Source: Mucilaginibacter sp. MD40 (lineage in GTDB: Bacteria > Bacteroidota > Bacteroidia > Sphingobacteriales > Sphingobacteriaceae). Taken from it: a DNA stretch of 64,000 nt. Below, in pieces: positions 1 to 8,201 of this stretch. The DNA is taken from NCBI RefSeq assembly GCF_002288635.1, contig NZ_NRSW01000001.1, positions 688,712 through 752,711 on the forward strand, in the 5' to 3' direction. Positions within the stretch are counted from its first letter, which is position 1; each line of letters starts with the position of its first letter. The position numbers and the translations under genes were made by a program. The notes below the pieces were generated by a model. That model was not told the DNA's origin and made no database searches. It saw only the letters and a list, made by a program, of their open reading frames with translations.

Positions 1-72
1 AGAGGAGAGGGTTCTATAACGCCATCCTTATAAAGTCCTCTCCTCTGGAGAGGATTTAGGTGAGGCCTATAC
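1..72. repeat. dispersed intergenic palindrome, GGAGAGG/GTGAGGC type
   Basis: This stretch contains a CCTCTCC...GGAGAGG hairpin followed by a tail ending in GTGAGGC. The same pattern recurs at 121-155, 12289-12437 and 16347-16443, in both orientations. It is non-coding and looks like one member of a family of short palindromic repeats scattered between genes. The left end may run past the window edge. Confidence 0.6.
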
Positions 73-80
73 TACTAAAT

Positions 81-116
81 AAAAAAGCGGCAGATTGTTT
101 ACCTGCCGCCTTTTTT
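81..116 (-). terminator. intrinsic terminator downstream of sod
   Basis: A stem pairs AAAAAAGCGGCAG with CTGCCGCCTTTTTT with one bulge, and has A and T runs on both flanks, so it could end transcription in either direction. It lies about 40 bases beyond the stop codon of the superoxide dismutase gene. Confidence 0.75.
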
Positions 117-120
117 ATTT

Positions 121-155
121 AAGCCTTCTCCTTTGGAGAAGGTTTGGATGAGGCA
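121..155. repeat. second copy of the GGAGAAGG...GATGAGGC palindrome
   Basis: It consists of CCTTCTCC, three bases and GGAGAAGG, followed by a tail ending in GATGAGGC. It is the same kind of element as the repeat at 1-72 and abuts the stop codon of the superoxide dismutase gene. Confidence 0.6.
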
Positions 156-767
156 TTACGCTATCGCTTTAGCGTATAACTCAGAAACGTGGTTCCAGTT
201 GATCACGTTCCAGATAGCGGCTAAATAATCCGGGCGACGGTTTTGGTATTTTAAGTAATAAGCATGTTCCCAAACGTCAATACCCAGGATTGGTGTACCT
301 TTTACTTCGGCAATGTCCATTAATGGGTTGTCCTGGTTAGGGGTTGAGGTTACGGCCAGTTTTTTATCGGCACCAACAATTAACCAGGCCCAGCCAGAAC
401 CAAAACGGGTTGCACCCGCTTCAGATACTTTAGTTTTAAAATCAGCAAAAGAACCGAAAGTGCTTTTGATCGCGTCAGCTAACGGGCCTGTAGGCTCGCC
501 GCCACCGCTTGGAGACAATAAAGTCCAGAACAAAGAGTGGTTGTAGTGGCCACCGCCATTGTTACGCACAGCGGCAGGGTACTTTGAAATATTTTTGATG
601 ATATCTTCAATTTTGCCATCCGCCTCTGGTTTACCTTCCAAAGCTTTATTTAAGTTGGTAACATAAGCCTGGTGATGTTTACCGTGGTGAATTTCCATGG
701 TAGTTTTATCAATATGCGGTTCAAGAGCATCAGTAGCGTATGGTAACGCCGGTAGTGTAAATGCCAT
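156..767 (-). CDS. superoxide dismutase, Mn/Fe family
   Basis: This 203-residue protein converts superoxide to hydrogen peroxide and oxygen in the cytoplasm. It has the full length of the Fe/Mn superoxide dismutase family and no signal peptide. By comparison with E. coli SodA the metal ligands are His27, His77 (in [11 protein letters not shown]), Asp164 and His168 (in DVWEHAYY). The HYNHSLFW segment resembles Mn enzymes more than Fe enzymes, but metal choice cannot be settled from sequence and the enzyme could be cambialistic. It is monocistronic: a -7-type promoter box lies at 811-818 and a hairpin terminator at 81-116. Confidence 0.95.
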   Translation of the reverse strand: MAFTLPALPYATDALEPHIDKTTMEIHHGKHHQAYVTNLNKALEGKPEADGKIEDIIKNISKYPAAVRNNGGGHYNHSLFWTLLSPSGGGEPTGPLADAIKSTFGSFADFKTKVSEAGATRFGSGWAWLIVGADKKLAVTSTPNQDNPLMDIAEVKGTPILGIDVWEHAYYLKYQNRRPDYLAAIWNVINWNHVSELYAKAIA

Positions 768-810
768 AATATTTCAAATTTATTGGTTAAACAATTTATA
801 TGTGACGTAG

Positions 811-818
811 CAAATATA
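811..818 (-). promoter_or_regulatory. Bacteroidetes -7 box (TATATTTG) for sod
   Basis: Read on the minus strand this is TATATTTG, an exact match to TAnnTTTG. It would place the transcript start about 36-38 bases before the sod ATG. No clear TTTG -33 box is visible. Confidence 0.5.
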
Positions 819-892
819 AGCGCAGATATTACTTTTTGTTCTAATGAAATGTCATTTAATGATATGATAACTTACGAGGCTTCCGCCTCGCC

Positions 893-1258
893 CTAATACT
901 GCCCCACTGAAAGCAGAAGCAGCGTACAAGCATAATCGGTTTCAATGCCGTTATCTACTGCCATGCGTCGCAGCTCCTCATTCTCGGTTCCGGGGTTAAA
1001 AATTATCCTTTTAGGTTTTGTTTTAAAGATGTAGTCGTACAATGGCGGCTGGTTCTGCGGCCCTACATAAAGCGTTATAGTATCAATATCGGTGTGGATG
1101 GTTTCCGGTTTCTCAATAGCAACCCCGGCCACCTCACCGGTTTTAATGCCTACATTCACAATACTGTGCCCATGGCTCACCAGGCGGTTAGCGGCCAGGT
1201 AGGCATAACGCGAAGGGTCGGGCGTAGCGCCTATAATGAGTGTTTTCTTATCTGCCAT
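893..1258 (-). CDS. CoA-binding domain protein (YccU-like)
   Basis: A 121-residue single-domain Rossmann-fold protein. The N-terminal KTLIIGATPDPSRYAYLA segment contains the glycine turn that in this family contacts the nucleotide of CoA, and the TLYVGPQNQPPLYDYI and IIFNPGTENEEL segments are typical of the stand-alone CoA_binding_2 proteins. It is full length for that group. Its physiological role is unknown; relatives bind CoA or acyl-CoA and may be sensors rather than enzymes. It is transcribed alone towards the sod gene. Confidence 0.85.
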   Translation of the reverse strand: MADKKTLIIGATPDPSRYAYLAANRLVSHGHSIVNVGIKTGEVAGVAIEKPETIHTDIDTITLYVGPQNQPPLYDYIFKTKPKRIIFNPGTENEELRRMAVDNGIETDYACTLLLLSVGQY

Positions 1259-1340
1259 ATGTATATAACGTGCAAGTTATAAAAATGATTTATTGGCAGG
1301 CCTAATGCCTCCGGTAATTACATTCAAATGGAATTTACGT

Positions 1341-1348
1341 TACCTTTG
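1341..1348 (+). promoter_or_regulatory. -7 box (TACCTTTG) upstream of the TPK-like gene
   Basis: An exact TAnnTTTG match 32 bases before the ATG at 1381. A TTG at the expected -33 distance is not obvious, so this is supported by the -7 element alone. Confidence 0.4.
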
Positions 1349-1380
1349 GCTATCCACCTTTGGTGAGATAAAAATAGAAA

Positions 1381-1950
1381 ATGTCATCACACCATGTTAT
1401 CCGCGAAAAGCAGGAACCAGCATTACTGGTACTCAGCTTAACTAACTTCAGCGACGAACTGCTGGGCCAGTTACTGGAATGGAGCCCTACGGTTGTTGCG
1501 CTGCAGCACGCGGCAGAAGAATTAAACAGCCTCGGTATTAAGGTGGATGTGGTGGTAGAGCATGAAGTAACCGCTCATTTACAGGAACATGTAAAGTTTA
1601 TTTCCGCGGGAGCAGAAAATGCTATCGCCGCGGCATTAAACTACCTGGCAAACGAGGGTTACCCGGCAGTGAATGTAGTGACGGACGATGTGGAAATAAA
1701 CCAATACGAACAGTTTATTAAGCGCATTAACCTGGTAATTTACAGCGGCACCCAAAAAATTTATCCCGTAAGTAGCGGGTTTAGTAAATGGAAGCCCGCG
1801 GACGAACGGGTAAGGATACTATCAGCATGTGCCGACCTGCAAACTACAGGCCTTTTAGCACAGCCCGATGGCGATCATATCACCCTGGCCGATGGTTTAT
1901 TTTCGCTTAACTTCACCGGGCCGTACCTGTTTATTGCCGAGGAGCTTTAA
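1381..1950 (+). CDS. thiamine-pyrophosphokinase-like protein, probably catalytically degenerate
   Basis: A 189-residue cytoplasmic protein. The opening (MSSHHVIREKQEPAL...) and the ELLGQLLEWSPTVVAL segment resemble Bacteroidetes thiamine pyrophosphokinases as I remember them. The two places where that enzyme carries its catalytic aspartates, an Asp-Gly-Ala motif after the first strand and a Gly-Asp-x-Asp-Ser motif after the second, read here as LQHAAEEL and VVVEHEV. If the relationship is right, this is a paralogue that has lost the kinase site and may have a binding or regulatory role. It sits alone between divergent and unrelated genes. I am moderately sure of the family and cannot assign a function. 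Confidence 0.45.
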   Translation: MSSHHVIREKQEPALLVLSLTNFSDELLGQLLEWSPTVVALQHAAEELNSLGIKVDVVVEHEVTAHLQEHVKFISAGAENAIAAALNYLANEGYPAVNVVTDDVEINQYEQFIKRINLVIYSGTQKIYPVSSGFSKWKPADERVRILSACADLQTTGLLAQPDGDHITLADGLFSLNFTGPYLFIAEEL

Positions 1951-2067
1951 AAATAATTGCGGCCTGCTTTTTGTTGAAAATAATTTATTAAGGATTAAAC
2001 CGTTAGGAACTTTTCCAGTCATACATACAAATCAGCGCGAAAGCGCTGGCGCTTTATTACTTTCAAG

Positions 2068-3144
2068 ATGAGAACAGCATATAAAAAATTATTAACAGTG
2101 GCCCTCAGCGGAATGATGTTCCTGGGTATGGGCCTCAACGCTGATGCACAACGGGGCGCTCGTGGCGGTGGCGGTGGTGGATTTAGTGGTGGCGGTGGCC
2201 GTGGGTTTAGCGGTGGTGGCGGTGGCGGTTTCAGCCGGCCATCAGCAGGCTCTTTCAGCCGGCCTTCAAGCGGCTTTAGCCAGCCATCAAATGGTTTTGG
2301 CAGAGGTTCGGCAGGCGCGTTCAGTCGCCCATCCGGTAGCTTTAGCAGGCCAAATGGCACTGCAATAGCGCCAAACAGCAGTGGTTTCGGCCGGGGTTCT
2401 GCCGGTGTTACCGCAGGCAGGGGCTATGGTTACAGCAACCGTGGCGCTTTCGCGGGTAGCCCATATTCCGGGTTTAACCGTGGCAGCGGCTACACAAGAG
2501 GCTACTATGGTGGCCGTTATGGCTATGGTTATGGCAGGCCATATGTAAGGCAATATTACGGCCCACGTTATTTTGGCTATGGTTATTATAACTATCGCGG
2601 TTACTATAACTCTTATTATTTGCCACGCATTGGTTTCAGCATAGGCGTACTACCTTTCGGTTACTATCCGTTCTGGTGGAACAACTACCAGTACTACTAC
2701 GCCGACGGTTTGTATTACCAGTACAATGATAACCAATATACTGTAGTGGAACCACCGGTAGGAGCAGCAGTAAATTCATTACCATCAAAAGCGCAGCCTA
2801 TTACTATCAACGGTGAGCAGTTCTATGAATCAAACGGTGTTTACTACCGTGCGGTAACCCGCGATGATGGTACTGTGGTTTACGAAGTAGCCGGTAAAGA
2901 CGGTGAACTAAATACCAGCAATGGCGGTTCTGACGATGGCAACTACCAGGCTTACCAGGTAGGCGACATCCTGACCTCATTGCCTGAGGATAGCCGCAAA
3001 ATAAAAGTAAATGGCGAAAAGCTTTGGGTATCTCCTGACGGAACCTATTTCCAGGAGCAACGCGATGAGAACAATAAAAAAGTTTATCGTGTTGTTGGAA
3101 CAGCCGACGAGGACCAGGGCGATGACAATAATAACCAGCAATAA
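2068..3144 (+). CDS. secreted glycine/tyrosine-rich protein with DUF6515-like repeats
   Basis: A 358-residue exported protein of unknown function. Residues 1-27 form a signal peptide ending ...NADAQ. Residues 28 to about 130 are low-complexity Gly/Ser/Phe with repeated FSRPS and FGRGSAG units, and about 130-205 is very rich in Tyr and Gly (YGYGYGRPYVRQYYG). The C-terminal half has two related modules, each with a Val-Gly, a Leu-Pro, a short loop and a NGE-x-(F/L)-(Y/W) strand (about 232-268 and 298-330). They resemble the DUF6515 pattern of Bacteroidetes. It is probably a periplasmic or surface structural protein. A hairpin terminator follows at 3164-3198. Confidence 0.65.
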   Translation: MRTAYKKLLTVALSGMMFLGMGLNADAQRGARGGGGGGFSGGGGRGFSGGGGGGFSRPSAGSFSRPSSGFSQPSNGFGRGSAGAFSRPSGSFSRPNGTAIAPNSSGFGRGSAGVTAGRGYGYSNRGAFAGSPYSGFNRGSGYTRGYYGGRYGYGYGRPYVRQYYGPRYFGYGYYNYRGYYNSYYLPRIGFSIGVLPFGYYPFWWNNYQYYYADGLYYQYNDNQYTVVEPPVGAAVNSLPSKAQPITINGEQFYESNGVYYRAVTRDDGTVVYEVAGKDGELNTSNGGSDDGNYQAYQVGDILTSLPEDSRKIKVNGEKLWVSPDGTYFQEQRDENNKKVYRVVGTADEDQGDDNNNQQ

Positions 3145-3163
3145 GTTTTAAGATTAGCTTCAT

Positions 3164-3198
3164 AAAAGCGGGGGTTGTAAAAGGCCCCCGCTTTTTTT
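3164..3198 (+). terminator. intrinsic terminator after the Gly/Tyr-rich gene
   Basis: An 11-bp perfect stem, AAAAGCGGGGG with CCCCCGCTTTT, followed by a run of seven T. Confidence 0.9.
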
Positions 3199-3289
3199 AT
3201 GCCTGCTCCGCAACGTTAGGCATTTTTAAATTTACCGAAACATTTTTAACTCCGGCGTATTGGTATAGTATAACTAAATATCAAATACC

Positions 3290-3634
3290 ATGGAAAATCA
3301 TGATCATACAGCATTAATTGCAAAACTATTGGCCTGTGTAGCCGCTTGTGAAAATTGCGCCACAGCTTGCCTTAATGAAGATGAGGTAAAACCGATGGTG
3401 CGCTGTATCAGCCTCGACAGGGATTGCGCCGACATTTGCTCACAGGCGGCAAGGCTGTTACAGCGACAATCAGAGATCGCGCACCAGTACCTGGTACTTT
3501 GCGAAGAAATATGCCGCATGTGTGCCGAAGAATGTGGCATGCACGAGCATGAACATTGTCAGCAATGCGCCCGGGCCTGCCGCGAATGCGCCGATGCCTG
3601 CCATGCCCATCACCAAACCATTACACAGGATTAA
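3290..3634 (+). CDS. four-helix bundle copper-binding protein (Csp/DUF326 type)
   Basis: A 114-residue protein with repeated Cys-x2/x3-Cys pairs (ACVAACENCATAC, CISLDRDCADIC, CEEICRMCAEEC, CQQCARACRECADAC) spaced along four predicted helices, plus His at both ends. This is the signature of the copper storage protein (Csp) / DUF326 family, in which Cys residues lining the inside of a four-helix bundle bind many Cu(I) ions. There is no signal peptide, so a cytosolic, Csp3-like location is expected. The next gene, a flavin reductase, starts 9 bases after its stop, so the two are probably co-transcribed. Confidence 0.85.
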   Translation: MENHDHTALIAKLLACVAACENCATACLNEDEVKPMVRCISLDRDCADICSQAARLLQRQSEIAHQYLVLCEEICRMCAEECGMHEHEHCQQCARACRECADACHAHHQTITQD

Positions 3635-3643
3635 ACATGTAAC

Positions 3644-4246
3644 ATGAAAGCATTAGTGCTCAATTGCACGCTTAAGCCTTCGCCGGCGCCGTCAAATACG
3701 GAAGCGCTGGCCTATGAAATGATCAAAGAGATGGAGAGGATGGGCGTGCGAACCAAAATGATACGTGTGGCCGACCACCATATCATCACCGGTATAAAAT
3801 CCGACCTTGGCGAAGGTGATGAGTGGCCGGCCATTTTGGATGAACTGCTCTCCTCAGAGATCCTCATTATTGCTACGCCTACCTGGATGGGTACCATGTC
3901 AAGCATGGCCTTAAAGGTACTCGAACGTATCAATGGCCTGTACCCTAAACGCGACAGCCAAAACCGGCCCGTTACCTTTAACCGTGTTGCGGGTTTTGTG
4001 GTAACCGGCGCGGAGGACGGGGCAAGGCACGTGGTAACAGAAATAGCAGGGGCTTTAATGGATGTTGGCTTTACCATTGCACCGCAATCATACACTTACT
4101 GGAACAACGGCCCCGGCCCGGGCGACAAGTATCTGGAGAGCGATTATCGTAAAGATTGGTCGGTACAAACGGCTAAGGCCGCAGCTAACAACGTAGTAGC
4201 TGTTGCCAGAGCGTTACGGCAAACCCCCATACCCGGCAGTGCCTGA
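3644..4246 (+). CDS. flavodoxin-fold NAD(P)H-dependent oxidoreductase
   Basis: A 200-residue FMN reductase-like protein. The start MKALVLNCTLKPSPAPSNTEAL gives the flavin phosphate-binding loop, and ATPTWMGTMSSMALKVLERI near residue 85 is the second flavin-contact segment of the NADPH-dependent FMN reductase family. No membrane segment is seen. The natural electron acceptor is unknown; quinones, flavins or metals are all possible. It follows the copper-storage-like gene with a 9-base gap, and a joint role in metal or redox stress is an inference from that spacing only. Confidence 0.8.
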   Translation: MKALVLNCTLKPSPAPSNTEALAYEMIKEMERMGVRTKMIRVADHHIITGIKSDLGEGDEWPAILDELLSSEILIIATPTWMGTMSSMALKVLERINGLYPKRDSQNRPVTFNRVAGFVVTGAEDGARHVVTEIAGALMDVGFTIAPQSYTYWNNGPGPGDKYLESDYRKDWSVQTAKAAANNVVAVARALRQTPIPGSA

Positions 4247-4264
4247 TAATGGCGATGATATTAT

Positions 4265-4272
4265 TACCTTTG
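4265..4272 (+). promoter_or_regulatory. -7 box (TACCTTTG) giving a near-leaderless transcript
   Basis: An exact TAnnTTTG box that ends four bases before the ATG at 4277. With the usual distance of about 5-7 bases to the transcript start, the mRNA would begin at or next to the start codon. Confidence 0.45.
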
Positions 4273-4276
4273 CGCC

Positions 4277-5464
4277 ATGATTGATGTTGTACTTAAAAAA
4301 GGCAAGGAAAAAGCGGTTTTACAAAGGCACCCCTGGGTATTTTCGGGCGCTATTGAACAGGTAAAGGGCAAGCCCGCCAACGGCGAGGTAGTGCGCCTGC
4401 TTGATGGTAAAAAAACCTTTATGGCCTATGGCTTTTACAACAATCAATCGCGCGTGGCTGTGCGCCTGCTGGAGTGGGATGAGAACACCGCCGTTAACGA
4501 CGACTGGTTCCGCGATAAGGTAAGGATGGCCGTAGCCGGTCGTGCCGATGTACTTGAGAGCGGCGAAACCGATACCTGCCGGCTGGTCTTTAGCGAGTCT
4601 GATTACCTGCCGGGGCTTATCGTTGACAAATATGCCGATCACCTGGCCGTGCAGGTACTCACCTCGGGTATACAAAATGTGTTGCCGGTAATTATTGATG
4701 AGCTTAATCAGCTCCTGAACCCAGCCAGCATATTTGATAAAAGCGACGCGGCCTCCCGTGCGCACGAAGGGCTGGAAACTTCTAACACCTTGCTTGCCGG
4801 CACCCACCCGCCGGAGCTGGTAATGGTAAAGGAAAATGGCATCACCTATGGCATCAACATCGCCGAGGGCCAAAAATCGGGTTTTTACTGCGACCAGCGC
4901 GATAACCGCCGCATATTGGCCCATTACGCCAAAAACCGTAAGGTGCTCGATTGCTTTTGCTACACAGGGGGCTTTACCCTGAATGCCCTGCACAACAATG
5001 CATTCCATGTTACCAGTGTAGATAGTTCGGCACTGGCCATTGAAACCTTGCTGGAAAATATACGCCTTAACGGCTTTGACGCAACCAAACACGAGGCTAT
5101 CAAATCTGATGTGAACGCGCAGCTGCGCAAATTCAGGGAGGAGGGCGATAAGTTCGATATCATTGTTCTGGACCCGCCAAAATACGCGCCATCACGCTCG
5201 GCGCTTGACCGCGCCTCACGCGCGTATAAAGACCTTAACCGTATTGGTATGCAGCTGCTCAACAGCGGTGGCCTGCTGGCTACCTTCTCCTGCTCGGGCG
5301 CCATGGACATGGAAACCTTTAAGCAGGTATTGGCATGGGCCGCCCTTGATGCCGGTAAACAGGTACAGTTCATTTACCAGTTTAACCAGCCCGAGGACCA
5401 CCCCGTTAGGGCGTCCTTCCCCGAGGGAGAATACCTGAAGGGCTTACTGTGCCGCGTTTGGTAG
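4277..5464 (+). CDS. class I SAM-dependent rRNA methyltransferase, RlmI-like
   Basis: A 395-residue cytoplasmic methyltransferase. The N-terminal ~80 residues are a PUA-like RNA-binding domain (LQRHPWVFSGAIEQVKGKPANGEVVRL), followed by the SAM-binding Rossmann domain with VLDCFCYTGGFTLNAL and the catalytic-region motif VLDPPKYAPSR. This order and length match the RlmI/RlmK-like family that methylates C5 of a cytidine in 23S rRNA; the exact target here is not known. FSCSGAMD near the C terminus carries the conserved Cys of m5C enzymes. It is transcribed alone, convergent with the terC-like gene. Confidence 0.85.
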   Translation: MIDVVLKKGKEKAVLQRHPWVFSGAIEQVKGKPANGEVVRLLDGKKTFMAYGFYNNQSRVAVRLLEWDENTAVNDDWFRDKVRMAVAGRADVLESGETDTCRLVFSESDYLPGLIVDKYADHLAVQVLTSGIQNVLPVIIDELNQLLNPASIFDKSDAASRAHEGLETSNTLLAGTHPPELVMVKENGITYGINIAEGQKSGFYCDQRDNRRILAHYAKNRKVLDCFCYTGGFTLNALHNNAFHVTSVDSSALAIETLLENIRLNGFDATKHEAIKSDVNAQLRKFREEGDKFDIIVLDPPKYAPSRSALDRASRAYKDLNRIGMQLLNSGGLLATFSCSGAMDMETFKQVLAWAALDAGKQVQFIYQFNQPEDHPVRASFPEGEYLKGLLCRVW

Positions 5465-5467
5465 CTG

Positions 5468-6235
5468 CTATTTTTTGGTAACCGGTTTGGTAAGCTTGTT
5501 TTTTGAACGCATTTTAAGGTTCAGCATTTCTACCAGTACGGAGAAGGCCATCGCGAAATAAATATACCCTTTAGGGATGTGCTGCTCAAAGGCCTCGGCC
5601 AAAAGGGAAACACCTATCAATAACAGGAACGACAGCGCCAGCATTTTTACCGTTGGGTGCTTGTTCACAAAATTGGCCACACTTGCCGACGACCACATCA
5701 TGATACCTACAGCTATAACCACTGCCGCCACCATGATCTCGATATGCTGTGCCATACCTACCGCCGTGATCACCGAATCAAGCGAGAAAACAATATCCAG
5801 CAGCATAATCTGCACAATGGTTCCCCAGAACGAGTGCGGTTTAACATTTTCGGCGCCTTCTTCATCGCCTTCAATTTTATGGTGTATCTCGGCCGTACTT
5901 TTATAGATCAGGAACAACCCGCCCACGATCAGGATCAGGTCGCGGCCGGATATAGCCAGCTTCTCCACCCAGTCGGCATCGGTTGCCCCAACAATGCCCG
6001 ATAAATTAAACAGCGGGGCGGTGAGTTTCATTACCCAGCTTATGGCAAACAGGAGCATTACGCGTGTGATCATGGCCAAACCCAGCCCCAGCTTGCGGCC
6101 TTTATTTTGTTGATGTTTAGGGAGCTTGTCTGACAGTATGGAGATGAATATCACATTGTCAATCCCCAATACTATTTCCAAAAAGGTAAGCGTGATAAGG
6201 GATATCCACGCTTCCGGGTCGGTAAAAAATTCCAT
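5468..6235 (-). CDS. TerC family integral membrane protein
   Basis: A 255-residue inner-membrane protein with about seven hydrophobic segments. LEIVLGIDNVIFISIL near the N terminus and LLDIVFSLDSVITAVGMA in the middle are the paired acidic motifs of the TerC family, whose members (for example Alx/MeeF) export manganese or contribute to metal and tellurite resistance. I place the start at the ATG at 6235 (MEFFTDPEAW): the frame stays open 18 codons further upstream, but that stretch is poorly hydrophobic and unlike the family N terminus. It runs towards the methyltransferase gene, leaving 3 bases between the stops. Confidence 0.9.
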   Translation of the reverse strand: MEFFTDPEAWISLITLTFLEIVLGIDNVIFISILSDKLPKHQQNKGRKLGLGLAMITRVMLLFAISWVMKLTAPLFNLSGIVGATDADWVEKLAISGRDLILIVGGLFLIYKSTAEIHHKIEGDEEGAENVKPHSFWGTIVQIMLLDIVFSLDSVITAVGMAQHIEIMVAAVVIAVGIMMWSSASVANFVNKHPTVKMLALSFLLLIGVSLLAEAFEQHIPKGYIYFAMAFSVLVEMLNLKMRSKNKLTKPVTKK

Positions 6236-6265
6236 GCAGATGTTTATTGTTTCCGCTAAAATAGC

Positions 6266-6296
6266 AAAACCCCTGCCGTTGTTTGGCAAGGGTTTT
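6266..6296 (-). terminator. terminator after the sigma/anti-sigma operon
   Basis: An imperfect stem, AAAACCC.TGCC with GGCA.GGGTTTT, separates the last gene of the minus-strand operon from the TerC gene. It is short, and one central pair is mismatched. Confidence 0.5.
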
Positions 6297-6322
6297 ACAT
6301 TTAATGCTATTTAGCTGTTTTT

Positions 6323-7642
6323 CTATTTGAACTGTATGCCGGCAAACCTCGAGTTTACCACAACCGTAGTACCTGCGTTATTTTTGCCCACATAACCTTT
6401 ATACGTTTTCACCTGCGACCAGCCGCGCTCTTCATCGCCGGGAGTTTTGGCGGTAACTTTCACCTTATCGTCTTTATAATTAAAGCTGCCCATGCGTGTG
6501 GTTACATCAAAGTTATAGCTAAGGTCGTTATCAAAATCAAGGTCAATTTTGGTATTTGAGGCGTTGATGTTAAGGTTTTTTACCCCTTTATCAATAGCGC
6601 CGATGCTAAGGCCGCCGCCAAATTTCACGTTGATATCCGCGGAAGTTTTCAGCCGGTCTATACTCACATCAGAGAAGTTAAACGTGGCCGCGCTGTTATC
6701 AATAGTGCCTGCTTTAAACTTACTGAACTCTACCCGAAGCTTTTCGCCGTTGTAGAAGGCTATGGACGATGGGCTATCCTGCGAAAAGCGCACAGATACA
6801 TCATTTTGGGCATTGGTGAGCTGCTGCGCTATCAAGGTGCCAAACTGCAGCCTAACCACGGTTTTACCGCTGAGGTTGGGTAAAGTAACCGATCCGAACT
6901 TATTGTTAATATCCAGCGCGTTACCAGCCGGCATATACACTACGTAATCAATACTCATTTTCTGGTGGGTATCGCCACCGCGGCGCTGGTTGGTCCAGGT
7001 AATGGTTTTGAAAGAAACGGTTGAGCCTGTCTTACTGTCCCTGATAGAAGTACCCTCCGCCATTTCATCCACAATGCCAGCATCTTCTGATGAAAAACGC
7101 ATGGTTACATCAACCTTAAACTCGTTACGGTTCCAGGTGTTTACATTGATTTTTCCAAAGCTGTTGCTGATCTGTAACACATCGTTAGCATCGGCGCTGT
7201 AGGTTTTACTGTAGGTTTTTACCTTCTCCTTGATTTCGCCGGTGGCTATTTTTTTTCGGTATTCCTGGTCAGACAGGTCGCTTTTAAAATTAAAGCTGCC
7301 CTGCGGCACCATACCGTTAAAACTACCCGAAAAGTTTTTATCAAAGTCTTTACCGAAATCCTTGAACTGTACGCTGAGCTTTTTATGCAGATCATTCATG
7401 CGCAGGGCCATCTGTTTATTCTGCTCAACAGAAAGTTTGGCCATTTGCTTGTTCAGGTCGGCCATCTTCACTTTAAGTTCGGCCATTTTCTTAGCCAGCT
7501 CCTTTTTATCGAAGTTGCCATTGTAGGTATAATTTTCTGGCGGCAGCGGCGGTTCGGGCGGTGTTACCTGCGCACGCAGGCCGGAACTTGCAGCTATTAT
7601 CGCAGCAGCTGCAAATAACATGCTTTTAAATAGTTTTTTCAT
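6323..7642 (-). CDS. secreted DUF4097-like beta-strand repeat protein
   Basis: A 439-residue exported protein. Residues 1-24 form a signal peptide (...SSGLRAQ). Residues about 40-110 are Lys/Met/Leu-rich and probably coiled coil (KKMAELKVKMADLNKQMAKL). From about 150 on the sequence has short alternating strands of the DUF4097 type (LDINNKFGSVTLPNLSG, LRVEFSKFKAG, ADINVKFGG). Its start overlaps the upstream anti-sigma gene by 17 bases, so the two are translationally coupled and it is the third gene of the sigma operon. The protein may be the envelope output or sensor of that regulator; its molecular function is unknown. Confidence 0.7.
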   Translation of the reverse strand: MKKLFKSMLFAAAAIIAASSGLRAQVTPPEPPLPPENYTYNGNFDKKELAKKMAELKVKMADLNKQMAKLSVEQNKQMALRMNDLHKKLSVQFKDFGKDFDKNFSGSFNGMVPQGSFNFKSDLSDQEYRKKIATGEIKEKVKTYSKTYSADANDVLQISNSFGKINVNTWNRNEFKVDVTMRFSSEDAGIVDEMAEGTSIRDSKTGSTVSFKTITWTNQRRGGDTHQKMSIDYVVYMPAGNALDINNKFGSVTLPNLSGKTVVRLQFGTLIAQQLTNAQNDVSVRFSQDSPSSIAFYNGEKLRVEFSKFKAGTIDNSAATFNFSDVSIDRLKTSADINVKFGGGLSIGAIDKGVKNLNINASNTKIDLDFDNDLSYNFDVTTRMGSFNYKDDKVKVTAKTPGDEERGWSQVKTYKGYVGKNNAGTTVVVNSRFAGIQFK

Positions 7643-8201
7643 TTTGCTGATTTTTACTCGCGTTAAATTGTTGTATTACACTTAGCTGCTGGTTAAGCAC
7701 TTCGGTTTGTATTTGCAAGTTCCGGATCATTGCACGTAAAACACGCTCCTGGTTAGGCGAAGTGGCCAGCTCGGCATTCAGTTTCTTATATATAGCCTGC
7801 ATCCTGGTTATTTCCCCGTTAAATTCCTGGTATAACTGGGGGTCAAATTTGGCTATCTCTTTCAGTTCGTTCTTCTGCGTTTCAATTACCGATACCAGGC
7901 GCATCTGCTGTTTGGCATAGGTAGGGTTAATATCGGCATAATCTATTCCATTGCCGGCCGGCTTCATGGTTTTAAGATACAAGGCAAACCCAAGGCCCAT
8001 CACCACAATTACCGAAGCGGCAACTTTTAGTACAAAACCCAGCGAAAACGTTTTAGCTACCCGTTTAACGGGCTGTTGCTCCCGATGCTCATCCCATGCG
8101 TCCAGTTCGGCGGCAATATTATCCCACAGATCGGCACGCGGCTCCAGGTCATCAAATTCTTCCCGGTTATGGCTAATAAAATCTTCTATAAGCTTGCTCA
8201 T
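7626..8201 (-). CDS. membrane-anchored anti-sigma factor
   Basis: A 191-residue protein. The N-terminal ~65 residues are cytoplasmic and acidic (IEDFISHNREEFDDLEPRADLWDNIAAEL), followed by one membrane segment (about 74-92, VLKVAASVIVVMGLGFALYL) and a periplasmic region predicted as helical or coiled coil. It overlaps the sigma-factor gene by 4 bases and the DUF4097 gene by 17 bases. Position, topology and overlap identify it as the anti-sigma factor of the neighbouring ECF sigma factor. Sequence similarity to known anti-sigma domains is low, so the call rests mainly on context. Confidence 0.75.
   Translation of the reverse strand: MSKLIEDFISHNREEFDDLEPRADLWDNIAAELDAWDEHREQQPVKRVAKTFSLGFVLKVAASVIVVMGLGFALYLKTMKPAGNGIDYADINPTYAKQQMRLVSVIETQKNELKEIAKFDPQLYQEFNGEITRMQAIYKKLNAELATSPNQERVLRAMIRNLQIQTEVLNQQLSVIQQFNASKNQQNEKTI

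Noticed and set aside
2019-2553. Long open frames on the minus strand opposite the Gly-rich gene (Pro-rich and Ala-rich translations)
   Set aside because: They are the antisense of GGT/GGC-rich coding sequence; low-complexity composition and no start context support the plus-strand gene only.
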